Assembly (NCBI GenBank): GCA_942491735.1
Contig: CALOCN010000001.1
Location: 372,001-436,000 of the forward strand
Source: CALOCN01 sp942491735
Lineage (GTDB): Bacteria > Eisenbacteria > RBG-16-71-46 > JABDJR01
Direction of reading: 5' to 3'
Length of the DNA: 64,000 bases
Part shown: in pieces, positions 45,276-53,788 of the stretch
Numbering within the stretch: position 1 is the first letter of the stretch
Layout: each line of letters starts with the position of its first letter
Made by a program: the position numbers and the translations under genes
Notes under the pieces: model-generated
What the model was told of the DNA's origin: nothing
Databases searched by the model: none
What the model saw: the letters and a program-made list of their open reading frames with translations, nothing else

Positions 45276-46013
45276 CTAGACCGCGATCGGCGTGCCGGTC
45301 CCCATCTCCTCTTCCTCGCTGGCCAGGAGCACGCGCCGTGCGAGCAGGCCGCTGGTCACATCCAGGACGATGTGCAGCACGATGGGCGCCCACAGCGAAC
45401 CGGTCAGCACGAACAGTCCCGCCGCGACGAGGCCAATCACGCTGATCTTCACGAACCCGCGTACACCCTGGTACAGGTGTCCCAGGCCAAAGATGATCGA
45501 CGACGCGATCACGGCCAGGACCACCCCCCCCAGTTCGGCGAAGTAGGCCATGAGAAAGCCGCGGTAGATCACCTCCTCGCAGATGCCGGCGGTGACCGAG
45601 AGGGCCATGAACCAGCGGCTGTCCCGGGTCGACGACGGCAGCATGGCCCGCAGGGACTCGAAGGTGGGAAGGAGATCGGTCAGGCGCTTGCGGTCGCGAC
45701 CCAGGTAGATCAGCTGACCCACCAGGAACGCACTGACCACCACCGCCGCCGCGGCTCCGACCCACGCTCCGGTATGGGTGGTGAAGGTGAGGCCGAGGTG
45801 GGGGAGTCCGCGTCCGGTGAACGCCCAAAGACCCAGGATGGCCGCGAGCAGACTCCACTCCAGGATCATGATCCGACCGTAGGCACGCACCCGGGCCTCG
45901 GTGCCGCCCGCCCTGAGACTTGCTTCCAGGCGGTGGTAGTCCAGCACGGACCAGATGGGAAGCGCGACCGCGAGCCCCAGCACGAGAAGGTGATCCAACA
46001 GGTTCAGTTCCAT
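45276..46013 (-). CDS. CPBP family intramembrane glutamic endopeptidase
   Basis: 245 aa, about seven membrane helices. The Rce1/CAAX-like (M79/ABI) motifs are complete: EEVIYRG (E146, E147, R151), FGLGHLYQG (H179) and HIVLDVTSG (H214). In bacteria these enzymes process prenylated or peptide substrates, or give bacteriocin self-immunity. Lies 30 bases after the winged-helix regulator and is probably its co-transcribed partner or target. Confidence 0.93.
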   Translation of the reverse strand: MELNLLDHLLVLGLAVALPIWSVLDYHRLEASLRAGGTEARVRAYGRIMILEWSLLAAILGLWAFTGRGLPHLGLTFTTHTGAWVGAAAAVVVSAFLVGQLIYLGRDRKRLTDLLPTFESLRAMLPSSTRDSRWFMALSVTAGICEEVIYRGFLMAYFAELGGVVLAVIASSIIFGLGHLYQGVRGFVKISVIGLVAAGLFVLTGSLWAPIVLHIVLDVTSGLLARRVLLASEEEEMGTGTPIAV

Positions 46014-46043
46014 GACAGTCTCCGTGTTCCGGCCAAGGGGGGC

Positions 46044-46631
46044 CTATGAACGATCCCCCCGTCCCCGTAGGGGAAGGAGGGCCAGGGTGAGTGAGCAGTA
46101 CTGATCGGCGTCCTCGGGGACCTCGTCCTTGCCGGTTTCGCGGGCCAGGATCTCCAGGACCGCGTTCAGGTGTTCGTTGACCTCGGCCAGGACCTCGCGG
46201 TTCATGCGGGCGTGGAGCCGGGTGGCGAAGAAGTTGCGATCGTCCCCCTCCACCCGTGTGGTCGCCGCGGTCAACGCCGCTTCCAGGTCACGCTCGGCCA
46301 TGCGAAAGGCCTGGGCCATGGTCCGGGTCACGTCCGAGTCGGGACCGCTGGCCGCGAGTTCGAATCGCTCGGCGGTCGGCTCGTAGAGGGTCTCTGCCCG
46401 CTTGCCGGAGGGCCGGGACCCGATCCGGTGCAGGAGCCCGGCCTCCTCGAGCATGTCGAAGTGGTAGTAGAGCGACCCCGGGGTGCGGCCCATCCGGGTC
46501 GCGATGTCGGCCACCGACATCCCGTGTTCGGCGGTGAACTGCCCCATGATCTCCATGCGGATCGGCGAGCTGATCGCCTTGCGCTGAAGCGGGGTTTCAA
46601 GGGTCTTGGTGCGCTGCTTCTTCTTTGCCAT
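46044..46631 (-). CDS. winged-helix transcriptional regulator (ArsR/PadR-like)
   Basis: 195 aa. After a Lys-rich N-terminus, residues 14-80 form a winged helix: SSPIRMEIMGQF, MSVADIATRMGRTPGSLYYH (recognition helix), then the wing. The C-terminal helical part (about 95-180) likely dimerises or senses a ligand; no metal-binding cysteine cluster is seen. It probably controls itself and the CPBP gene from the A+T-rich region just upstream. Confidence 0.9.
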   Translation of the reverse strand: MAKKKQRTKTLETPLQRKAISSPIRMEIMGQFTAEHGMSVADIATRMGRTPGSLYYHFDMLEEAGLLHRIGSRPSGKRAETLYEPTAERFELAASGPDSDVTRTMAQAFRMAERDLEAALTAATTRVEGDDRNFFATRLHARMNREVLAEVNEHLNAVLEILARETGKDEVPEDADQYCSLTLALLPLRGRGDRS

Positions 46632-46639
46632 GCGTGGAT

Positions 46640-46735
46640 CATCGGCGCATTTTTCAAGAAACGCAAGATTTTTTATTAAAAAATGTGTAGATTATTGAAT
46701 TTTAAATTAGCAATTTGTTGCGGGACAATCTACTA
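46640..46735. promoter_or_regulatory. A+T-rich regulatory region with palindrome
   Basis: The most A+T-rich stretch of the window. It holds a perfect 17-base palindrome ATTTTTTATTAAAAAAT at 46668-46684 (8-base arms, one-base centre), 37 bases before the regulator start. On the minus strand TTGTCC, an 18-base gap and TAAAAT could be a promoter upstream of the palindrome. A repressor binding the palindrome would block transcription. Confidence 0.5.
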
Positions 46736-46816
46736 GGGGATCCGGCAGGTTAATTCTGGAACAGAAGTGTTTCAGGGGATCGGCTCACATCAGGACTCCC
46801 CGGACAGGATCGTCTC

Positions 46817-47284
46817 CTACAGGGGACGGCGAAGCACCGCCTCATCATGCTCGTAGGTACCCGTGAACGAGAAGCCCAGTCTCTCGTAGAACGGTTGAGG
46901 GGTTCCTTCCGCCTGGACCACGCTGGTCAGGAGTTCGGTGGCCCCGGGTCGGGTGCGCACGTGCTCCACCAGGAGATCGATGGCCCGACTCCCGAAACCC
47001 ATCCGCTGGTAACGCTGATCCAGCATGAACCGCCAAAGGAAGTACTCGGGCTCATCGGGCTTGTCGGAAATCATGAGGAAGCCGACCGGCGTCTCGTCGG
47101 CGTAGATGGCGCGGAACCAGGCGTACTTGGCAAAGTAGGCCTGGGCGATGGATACCGAGTTGGGCGCCACGAATTGCCGTTGCGATTCCGACACCGCCAG
47201 ATCGCAGATGGTGTCAACCGTATCCCGGGTGACCTCGCGGAGGGTGACCCTGCTTTGCGACGTGGGGGCGACCTTATCCGCCAT
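46817..47284 (-). CDS. GNAT N-acetyltransferase (diamine-acetyltransferase-like)
   Basis: 155 aa. ATG at 47284 overlaps the end of the small upstream gene by 11 bases. The GNAT core shows VGFLMISDKPDEPEYFLWRF, the acetyl-CoA loop RYQRMGFGSRAI and the C-terminal SVVQAEGTPQPFYERLGFSF-type strand common to spermidine/diamine N-acetyltransferases. The acceptor is not certain. Third gene of the lhr operon. Confidence 0.88.
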   Translation of the reverse strand: MADKVAPTSQSRVTLREVTRDTVDTICDLAVSESQRQFVAPNSVSIAQAYFAKYAWFRAIYADETPVGFLMISDKPDEPEYFLWRFMLDQRYQRMGFGSRAIDLLVEHVRTRPGATELLTSVVQAEGTPQPFYERLGFSFTGTYEHDEAVLRRPL

Positions 47285-47522
47285 CTTCGCCCGCCTTCTC
47301 GAACAGCGCGTCCAGGTTGGATTCGTCCTCGATGTCACCGCTGCTGCGGAACACCTCGACCTCCACCTCGCCGTCGGCCATGAACTCCACCTCCCAGTGC
47401 TCCCCGGGAACGGTGGCGCCGACCAGGATGGCTCCCTCGCGGATGCTGGACAGGGTGTAGTGGACATCCGCCTCGTCGAGGCGGTCCAGGAAGTGGGTCA
47501 GCTTGGAAAGTTTCGCGGTCAA
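47274..47522 (-). CDS. small conserved hypothetical acidic protein
   Basis: 82 aa. TTG at 47522 overlaps the lhr stop (TTGA). It begins with an amphipathic helix (LSKLTHFLDRLDEADVHYTL) and continues with strands containing VPGEHWEVEFMADGEVEVEV, a pattern I recognise from small uncharacterised proteins in several phyla. Acidic C-terminus. Translation is coupled both to lhr and to the GNAT gene, so it is unlikely to be spurious. Confidence 0.78.
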   Translation of the reverse strand: MTAKLSKLTHFLDRLDEADVHYTLSSIREGAILVGATVPGEHWEVEFMADGEVEVEVFRSSGDIEDESNLDALFEKAGEDGG

Positions 47523-50500
47523 TGCGTGGCCCCCAGATAGGCCCGGAGCTTGGGAGGAACCGGGCGCCGTTCAAGGATCTTCTTCGCCTCCCACAGCGAC
47601 TCCGCGGGAAGTGACTGCAGCATACGCGTCTCTCCGCCGATGCGCACCGCCGCCGGTGCGCCGTCCCGGTAGAGGATCCGGTTTCCGGCCAGCGCCGGTA
47701 CCCGGTCCCCCGGCGTCACCAGACCGGTGAGGTTGAGGGGGTCCGCGCCGCAGATGGAGACGAGGGCCCCGTCCGCGGTCCCCTTGCGGATCTCGCGAAG
47801 GCTGGCCACCGCTTCCGGCAGGGCGAACTGCTCCCCCGAGAGACCGGCCACGAACCGGCCGCCCCGGATTTCCCCCCGCGCTTCCATGCGGTGGTAGACC
47901 CGCAACAGGTCCCGCCACGGGGGCAGCGGGCCCTCGCGGTCCAGCAACCGGCGGAAGATGACCCCGTAGCGCAGAAGCAGGGTGCGGGCGATCTCCTCGA
48001 GATCCACCGGGTCCATGCGCCCCTCGCCGGCTCCGGCGCCGAGGCGACTCCATCGGCCGGCTTCCTCGATCTCGAACCCCGGCAGGTGTCGTCGACGCCG
48101 GTCGCTCCTCCCCCCCCGCTTGCTCTGGGGCACCAGGAGGGCACGCAGGCCCACGAACCCGTCCGCGGTGACCCGGCCCGCGGCGACCAGCTCGGCGAGC
48201 GCATCCTCGACCTGGGTCCTGAGCAGACCGCTTCCGGTCACGATGTCGTGGAAGAACGAGGCGCCCCGCTCGCCCAGGAGGGCGTCCACTTCCCCGGCGG
48301 TTCCGGCGAGCGGTTGGGCGAGGTCGGCCTCGGTCAGCCGTGACCAGAGGGGGAACCGGGCGCGGCCAACCAGGGCGATGGGGGTGGCGCGCACCGGCCG
48401 TCGTCCGCCGGCGCTGCCGGTGGGCGGGGGAGGCGGCGTGCGCCGAGCCCAGACATAGCGTCCGGAAAGACACAGTGCGTCCAGCCAGGAGGGGTCGTAG
48501 TCGGCCACGCGGGAGGGCAGGATGTCTCCCTCCCAGGCCGCGGCAGACGCCTCGAACCCTTCCAGTTGTCCCAGACTCCGTTCCAGGGCCCCGGGGCCTT
48601 CACCGCGGGTGTCCGGGGCGAGACCGTGCCAGCTGAACAGGAACCGCATGAAGTCCGCCGCGTTGACCGGTTCGATCTCGCGGCGCAGGCGGTTGAGGGT
48701 GTAGCGGTGGATACGGGCCAGCAGCCGGCGCTCGCACCACTCGGTTCCGGTTGCTCCGGGGGTGAAACGTCCCTGGAGCACGTAGCCCTCGCTCTCCAGG
48801 GTGGCCAGGGCAATGTCGATGTCGTGGCGGTCCACCCCGAGGTCGGCGGTGAGTTGGGCCGCGGTCACCGGGCCCAGTCCGTCCAGCCGCGAACGGGTGA
48901 TTTCGGTGACGGCCTCGGGACGGGTGACCGGATCGGACCGGGGCGCGACCAGCCTCGGGTCGACGGTCGCGTCCGGATGCACCCTGACCAGCTCCCCAAG
49001 CCGCTCGGCGGAGATCCACAGACGGGCGCCGGTGGTGAGGGTCAGGATTCCCGCGCGCCGATCCGTGGCCAGCTCGGCGAGGAGACGCGGCCAATCGGAG
49101 GCGGCGCCGGAGTCCTCGATCAGGGTCCCACGCATTCCCTCCGCATCGGTGATGAACCCGAAGACGACGAGGGCGTCGTGCAGTTCGTCGGCGTCGCGGG
49201 GCTCCGGCCAGGCTTCGCCGCGCACGCGGGACACCGCGTCGGCGTCCAGGGCGCCGAGGTCCGATGCGGTCTGCGGATCCAGCCACCGCCGACTCATCAC
49301 CGCCTGGGTGCGTCGTTCTTCCAGGGGGGCGTCGTCGAGGAACGCGTACGGTCGGGCATTGAGGATCTCGGAGGCGAGCGGGGAGGGTTCCCGCAGGTCC
49401 AGCGCGACAAGCTGGACCCGGTCGTGCACCACATCGTCGATGAACGACACGAACCGGTCGATGTCCATGGCCTCGGTGAGGCAATCCCGGATGGTTTCGC
49501 TGACCAGGGGGTGGTCCGGGATCTCGCGATCGCCGGCGATGTTCTCCAGGCAGGCCAACTGATCCGGGAAGACGACGGAAAGCAGGTCGTCGGCCCGCAT
49601 GCGCTGCAACGGCGGCGGCACCTTCTTCCCTCCCTGGAAACGCGGCACGGCCAGGGCGCGGGATGCGTTCCAGCGCCAGCGCACCTCGAACATGGGGGCG
49701 TCCAGCAGCGCCTGGACCAGGACGTCCCGCACCGTCTCGGGATGAAGGAAACGGAAGACCTCGCTCAGGGCAAAGCTGTGGGTGAGGCCAAGGGAGAGCA
49801 CGATGGCGTCGTCGGTGGCCGCTGCCTGGAGCTCGAAGTTGAACGAACGGCAGAAACGCTTGCGCAGCGCCAGCCCCCAGGCGCGGTTGAGCCGGGTCCC
49901 GAAGGGGGAGTGGAGCACCAGTTGCATCCCGCCGCTCTCGTCGAAGAACCGCTCGAGGACAACGGTCTCCTGGGTGGGCAGGACGCCCAGGGCCCCTTTG
50001 GCCGCGCCCAGATACTCCGCGAGCTGGAGCGCGGCGCCCTCGGAGAGGCCGATCTCCCGCTGCAGCCAGGTCGACACCCGGTTCACCGCGGTGCGGAAGT
50101 GCGCCACCGGATCTCCCTGGACCGCGTCGCCGATGAGCGGGCCCAGGACCTGGGAGATCTCCTCCCGCAACCGCGACACCGCGGCGGAGAGTTCCGTGGT
50201 GCGACCGGGCGCCTCGCCCAGCCAGAAGGGAAGGGTGGGAGGTTGGCCGGTCGCATCGGCCACGCGGACCGTGCCGGACTCCACCCGCAGGATCTGCCAC
50301 GAGGTGTTGCCGAGCTGGAAGATGTCTCCGGCCATGCTCTCGATGGCGAAGTCCTCGTTGACCGTCCCGACAAAGGTTCCCGATGGCTCCAGGACCACCC
50401 GGTAGTCCGCGGTCTCGGGGATCGCGCCCCCCGAGGTCACCGCGGTGAGGCGTGCACCCCGGCGTGGACGGAGCTTGCGGTTGACCCCGTCCCGGTGCAG

Positions 50501-51910
50501 GTACGCGCTGCGTCGACCCTTGCGGGTGCTGAACCCGTTGGAGAGCATGCCGACCACCGCATCGAAACTCTCCCGGGTCAGCTCGCGATACGGGAAAGCC
50601 CGGCGGATCCTGGCGTAGAGGTCGTCCTCCTTCCATTCCTCGGCGGCAACGGAAGCGACGATCTGCTGGGCAAGAATGTCCAGGGGTGCGTGGGGGATGA
50701 TGAGCCGGTCGAGTTCCCCCCGCCGCACCGCGTCGAGCACCGCGGTGCACTCCACCAGATCGTCCCGACTCACCGGGAAGAGGCGGCCCTTGGGGAGGCC
50801 GCCTACCGCGTGACCGGATCGGCCGACCCGTTGCAGGAATGCGGCAATGGAGCGGGGCGAGCCGATCTGGCACACCAGATCCACGTCCCCGATGTCGATG
50901 CCCAACTCCAGCGACGCGGTGGCCACCAGGGCCCGCAGACTACCGCTCTTGAGCCGGGTCTCCGCATTGAGTCGCTGTTCCTTGGACAGGCTTCCGTGAT
51001 GCGAGGTCACGTTCTCCGCCCCGATCCGCTCGCTGAGATGACGGGCCATGCGTTCGGCCATGCGACGGGTGTTGACGAAGACGAGCGTTGTGGCATGGGA
51101 CTCGATGAGCGAGGTCAACCGGGTGTAGATCTCTTCCCACACCTCGTTGGACATCACCGCTTCCAGGGGCGAATCGGGGACTTCCAGCGCGAGGTCGAGC
51201 TGCCGACGATGGCCGGTGTCGATGATCCGGCAGGCGGGTGGCTGCGGGCCGGGACCCTGGCCGGTGAGGAACCGCGCCACATCCTCGATGGGTTTCTGGG
51301 TCGCGGAAAGACCGACCCGGACCACGCCGGGTCCGGTCAGTGCGTCCAGGCGTTCCAGGGACAGGGCCAGGTGGGATCCCCGTTTGGATCCGACCACCGC
51401 GTGGATCTCGTCCACGATGACCTGCCGCACCGTCTGGAGCATGCGGCGGCCCCCTTCGCTGGTGAGCAGGATGTAGAGCGATTCCGGGGTGGTGACCAGG
51501 ATGTGGGGAGGTCGCTTGACCATGCCGGCCCGCTCGCCGGGCGGCGTGTCCCCGGTCCGGACCGCGGTGCGGATGGTCGCATCCGGTAGGCCGCGAATGG
51601 CCAGCTCTGCGGAAATGCCCTGGAGCGGCTCTTCGAGGTTCTTGTGGATGTCGTTGCTCAGGGCCTTGAGCGGCGAGATGTAGAGAACACGGGTCTCGTC
51701 CAGGAGATCACCGCGTTCGGCCAGTCGCACCAGGTCGTCGATGGCGGCCAGGAAGGCGGAAAGGGTCTTGCCGGAACCGGTGGGCGCCGCGATCAGGGTG
51801 TGCTCCCCGTCCTGGATGGCCGGCCAGGCCTGCTCCTGGGGCGGGGTGGGCGCGTCGAACCGGGACGTGAACCACGCACGGACGGCGGGGTGAAAACGAT
51901 CCAGGACCAT
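47519..51910 (-). CDS. lhr: Lhr-family ATP-dependent DNA helicase (long form)
   Basis: 1463 aa superfamily 2 3'-5' DNA helicase of the Lhr group, close in length to E. coli Lhr (1538 aa), involved in DNA repair. Helicase core: Q-motif region PTPPQEQAWP, Walker A APTGSGKT (K48), DEIH at 167-170, SATQKP, and the C-terminal RecA motif RVGRSGH. The winged-helix and beta-barrel Lhr-core domain follows, and then a C-terminal extension of about 600 residues as in long Lhr proteins. TAGACT at 51959-51964 is the likely -10. Confidence 0.95.
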   Translation of the reverse strand: MVLDRFHPAVRAWFTSRFDAPTPPQEQAWPAIQDGEHTLIAAPTGSGKTLSAFLAAIDDLVRLAERGDLLDETRVLYISPLKALSNDIHKNLEEPLQGISAELAIRGLPDATIRTAVRTGDTPPGERAGMVKRPPHILVTTPESLYILLTSEGGRRMLQTVRQVIVDEIHAVVGSKRGSHLALSLERLDALTGPGVVRVGLSATQKPIEDVARFLTGQGPGPQPPACRIIDTGHRRQLDLALEVPDSPLEAVMSNEVWEEIYTRLTSLIESHATTLVFVNTRRMAERMARHLSERIGAENVTSHHGSLSKEQRLNAETRLKSGSLRALVATASLELGIDIGDVDLVCQIGSPRSIAAFLQRVGRSGHAVGGLPKGRLFPVSRDDLVECTAVLDAVRRGELDRLIIPHAPLDILAQQIVASVAAEEWKEDDLYARIRRAFPYRELTRESFDAVVGMLSNGFSTRKGRRSAYLHRDGVNRKLRPRRGARLTAVTSGGAIPETADYRVVLEPSGTFVGTVNEDFAIESMAGDIFQLGNTSWQILRVESGTVRVADATGQPPTLPFWLGEAPGRTTELSAAVSRLREEISQVLGPLIGDAVQGDPVAHFRTAVNRVSTWLQREIGLSEGAALQLAEYLGAAKGALGVLPTQETVVLERFFDESGGMQLVLHSPFGTRLNRAWGLALRKRFCRSFNFELQAAATDDAIVLSLGLTHSFALSEVFRFLHPETVRDVLVQALLDAPMFEVRWRWNASRALAVPRFQGGKKVPPPLQRMRADDLLSVVFPDQLACLENIAGDREIPDHPLVSETIRDCLTEAMDIDRFVSFIDDVVHDRVQLVALDLREPSPLASEILNARPYAFLDDAPLEERRTQAVMSRRWLDPQTASDLGALDADAVSRVRGEAWPEPRDADELHDALVVFGFITDAEGMRGTLIEDSGAASDWPRLLAELATDRRAGILTLTTGARLWISAERLGELVRVHPDATVDPRLVAPRSDPVTRPEAVTEITRSRLDGLGPVTAAQLTADLGVDRHDIDIALATLESEGYVLQGRFTPGATGTEWCERRLLARIHRYTLNRLRREIEPVNAADFMRFLFSWHGLAPDTRGEGPGALERSLGQLEGFEASAAAWEGDILPSRVADYDPSWLDALCLSGRYVWARRTPPPPPTGSAGGRRPVRATPIALVGRARFPLWSRLTEADLAQPLAGTAGEVDALLGERGASFFHDIVTGSGLLRTQVEDALAELVAAGRVTADGFVGLRALLVPQSKRGGRSDRRRRHLPGFEIEEAGRWSRLGAGAGEGRMDPVDLEEIARTLLLRYGVIFRRLLDREGPLPPWRDLLRVYHRMEARGEIRGGRFVAGLSGEQFALPEAVASLREIRKGTADGALVSICGADPLNLTGLVTPGDRVPALAGNRILYRDGAPAAVRIGGETRMLQSLPAESLWEAKKILERRPVPPKLRAYLGATH

Positions 51911-52127
51911 GGTGGTGCTCTCGAGTACAGCGGGGGGAGCCGCGGGGGGCGAATCGGCAGTCTAGCACGCGGGGTTCCGGGACGCGGATCGACAGACGCA
52001 TTCCATCGGGCAATCCGTTGTCAGGGAGCCCAATACGGGACTAGGAGTGCCCCTCCAACTCACATAGTATTCGACTCGATCCTGGTCGGGTCTGTTCCGG
52101 TCAGCTCCCACTTTCCCGGAGGAATCC
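51911..52127. promoter_or_regulatory. divergent promoter region of lhr and the 52128 gene
   Basis: Minus-strand TAGACT at 51959-51964 (preceded by GCGTGC) faces lhr; plus-strand TAGTAT at 52065-52070 faces the 52128 gene. Only one TGTCA copy is present, so there is no Pho box here. Confidence 0.4.
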
Positions 52128-53627
52128 ATGTCGCGTTACCTGTTGCTGTTCGCCCTTCTGCTTCTGCTACCCATGGACGGGTCCGCGCAGACCCTCGCCG
52201 ACCGGGTGAAGGCGGGGGAGGGGGACGCGATTCCCTGCTGTGACTTCAGCGACGTCCCGGGATTCATCTGGGCGGGCAGCGACTCGCTCATGACCATTGC
52301 CGACCTGGCCGCCTACGCGGCGCCCATCCTGTGGTTCTCCCCGGACGAACCGCTGCTCAGGAAGATCAAGTACAAGGAGATCGATCAGCCCGCCCCCTTC
52401 CCTTTCGAGGAGGGGGACGGCCCGGTGGTCTACTACCGGCTCCGCACGCTGTTGGCCAAGGACCAGGACCGGGTCTATTCGCCGCGTCCGGATCGGGGAA
52501 AGTCCATCATCAACCTGGCCCAGCTGGGAGCGATGGATCTGGACTTCTTCTTCTACTACCCGTCCGAGGAAGGCCTGGGCGGGCACAAGCACGATGTCGA
52601 GTACGCGGAGATGAAACTCGTGGTGTGGGACCGGCCCGCCTGTTCGGACTGCAGGTACTCCGTGCTGGTGTCGCGCACCATCGGGAAAGCACACGGCATT
52701 CTCTGGTACGACAACACCCTCGATACCGACGAGTACACCGAGTTTCCCATGACCCTTCTCGTGGAAGAGGGGAAACACGCGACCTGCACCGACAAGAACG
52801 GCGACGGCTACTACACTCCCGGCTACGACGTGAACCAGCGGGTCAACGACGCCTGGGGTGTCCGTGACATCATGCGCAGCGGCGCCCTGTTCTCGGGTGG
52901 GTTCCAGTCCTGGTTCGCCAAGGTGCGCACGGACCCCTACCGGGTCTTTCCTCCGTTGCCGGAAGACAGTCCGTTGCGCGAGGAGCACACCTACGACGGC
53001 GTCTATGCGCCCGAGCATGCGATCTACGAACTGCGGCCTTTCCCCAACTCCGAAGGGGCGTACACGATCGACGAAAGGCTTCCGCACTTCATCGAGGACA
53101 AGGGGGATCCCAATTGGCCCGCGATCGTGGGGGATACCAATCTCCGGGACTTCGGGCGCTGGCTGGACGAGGAAAACTTCGTCAAGAACATCTCCGTTGC
53201 CTTCCGGGTGGATGGTGACGGTTCCAGCAACCGCGCGGACTACGGTATCTCCGTCATCTTTCCCCTGCTGGTCCTCAAGCATGTCCAGGATCCCATTGGA
53301 GGGGGATGGCTCGTCAATCGCCTGTACTGGAAGGACGAGAACCTGCGTGACTTCGCCTGGACAGTCCTCTACACGACATCCGCGTCACGCTGGATCGACG
53401 GGTACCTGTCCATCGGTTACGAGTGGGGGAACGGTCCCGAGGGGAACGACGACAACGTCGTGACCGAGACCGGGATCAAGTTCCGGGTGAACATGCAGCA
53501 CTCCCCGGTCAAGTTCGTGACCAAATTGACCGACTTCTGGGGATTCCGGTTCGGGATCAAGAACACCGGGTTCTTCAATTTCAAACGGATCGGGTACACC
53601 TTCGAGATCGGGGCGGGGACCTTCTAG
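52128..53627 (+). CDS. secreted protein, possibly Vps62-like, with barrel-like C-terminus
   Basis: 499 aa. GGAGG before the ATG and a signal peptide ending MDGSAQ. Residues 60-260 resemble the Vps62/DUF946-type region: LWFSPDEPLL, VVYYRLRTLL, LDFFFYYPSEEG with HKHDVEYAEM, and VEEGKHATC followed by an EF-hand/dockerin-like DKNGDGYY. That assignment is by motif memory and uncertain. From about residue 390 the sequence turns into alternating aromatic strands and ends in IGAGTF, as outer-membrane barrels do. No catalytic site is recognised. Confidence 0.72.
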   Translation: MSRYLLLFALLLLLPMDGSAQTLADRVKAGEGDAIPCCDFSDVPGFIWAGSDSLMTIADLAAYAAPILWFSPDEPLLRKIKYKEIDQPAPFPFEEGDGPVVYYRLRTLLAKDQDRVYSPRPDRGKSIINLAQLGAMDLDFFFYYPSEEGLGGHKHDVEYAEMKLVVWDRPACSDCRYSVLVSRTIGKAHGILWYDNTLDTDEYTEFPMTLLVEEGKHATCTDKNGDGYYTPGYDVNQRVNDAWGVRDIMRSGALFSGGFQSWFAKVRTDPYRVFPPLPEDSPLREEHTYDGVYAPEHAIYELRPFPNSEGAYTIDERLPHFIEDKGDPNWPAIVGDTNLRDFGRWLDEENFVKNISVAFRVDGDGSSNRADYGISVIFPLLVLKHVQDPIGGGWLVNRLYWKDENLRDFAWTVLYTTSASRWIDGYLSIGYEWGNGPEGNDDNVVTETGIKFRVNMQHSPVKFVTKLTDFWGFRFGIKNTGFFNFKRIGYTFEIGAGTF

Positions 53628-53656
53628 CCGGCCCGGGGGGCAGTGTTCCCTCATTC

Positions 53657-53699
53657 GTCACGGTCCTGTCACCCGGTTGTCACCTGGGGGGCATAGGGT
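53657..53699 (+). promoter_or_regulatory. Pho box (three half-sites) and -10 of the phosphate-type porin
   Basis: GTCAC occurs at 53657, 53668 and 53679, exactly 11 bases apart, the last two as CTGTCAC and TTGTCAC. PhoB sites are direct TGTCA-type repeats with an 11-base period placed about 10 bases before the -10. Here TAGGGT at 53694-53699 follows after 10 bases, and no normal -35 is present. The target gene encodes an OprO/OprP-like porin. Confidence 0.8.
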
Positions 53700-53788
53700 C
53701 CGCGCCAGATTCCTGGCGCCGACATTGCAGCGGACCGATCCCGCCGCGGCGCTCCTGCCAAAAACAGCCCGCGTTGAAGGAGGGACGA

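Noticed and set aside
48566..51589. 1007-codon open frame opposite lhr
   Set aside because: Same high-G+C antisense effect; lhr on the other strand has every helicase motif.
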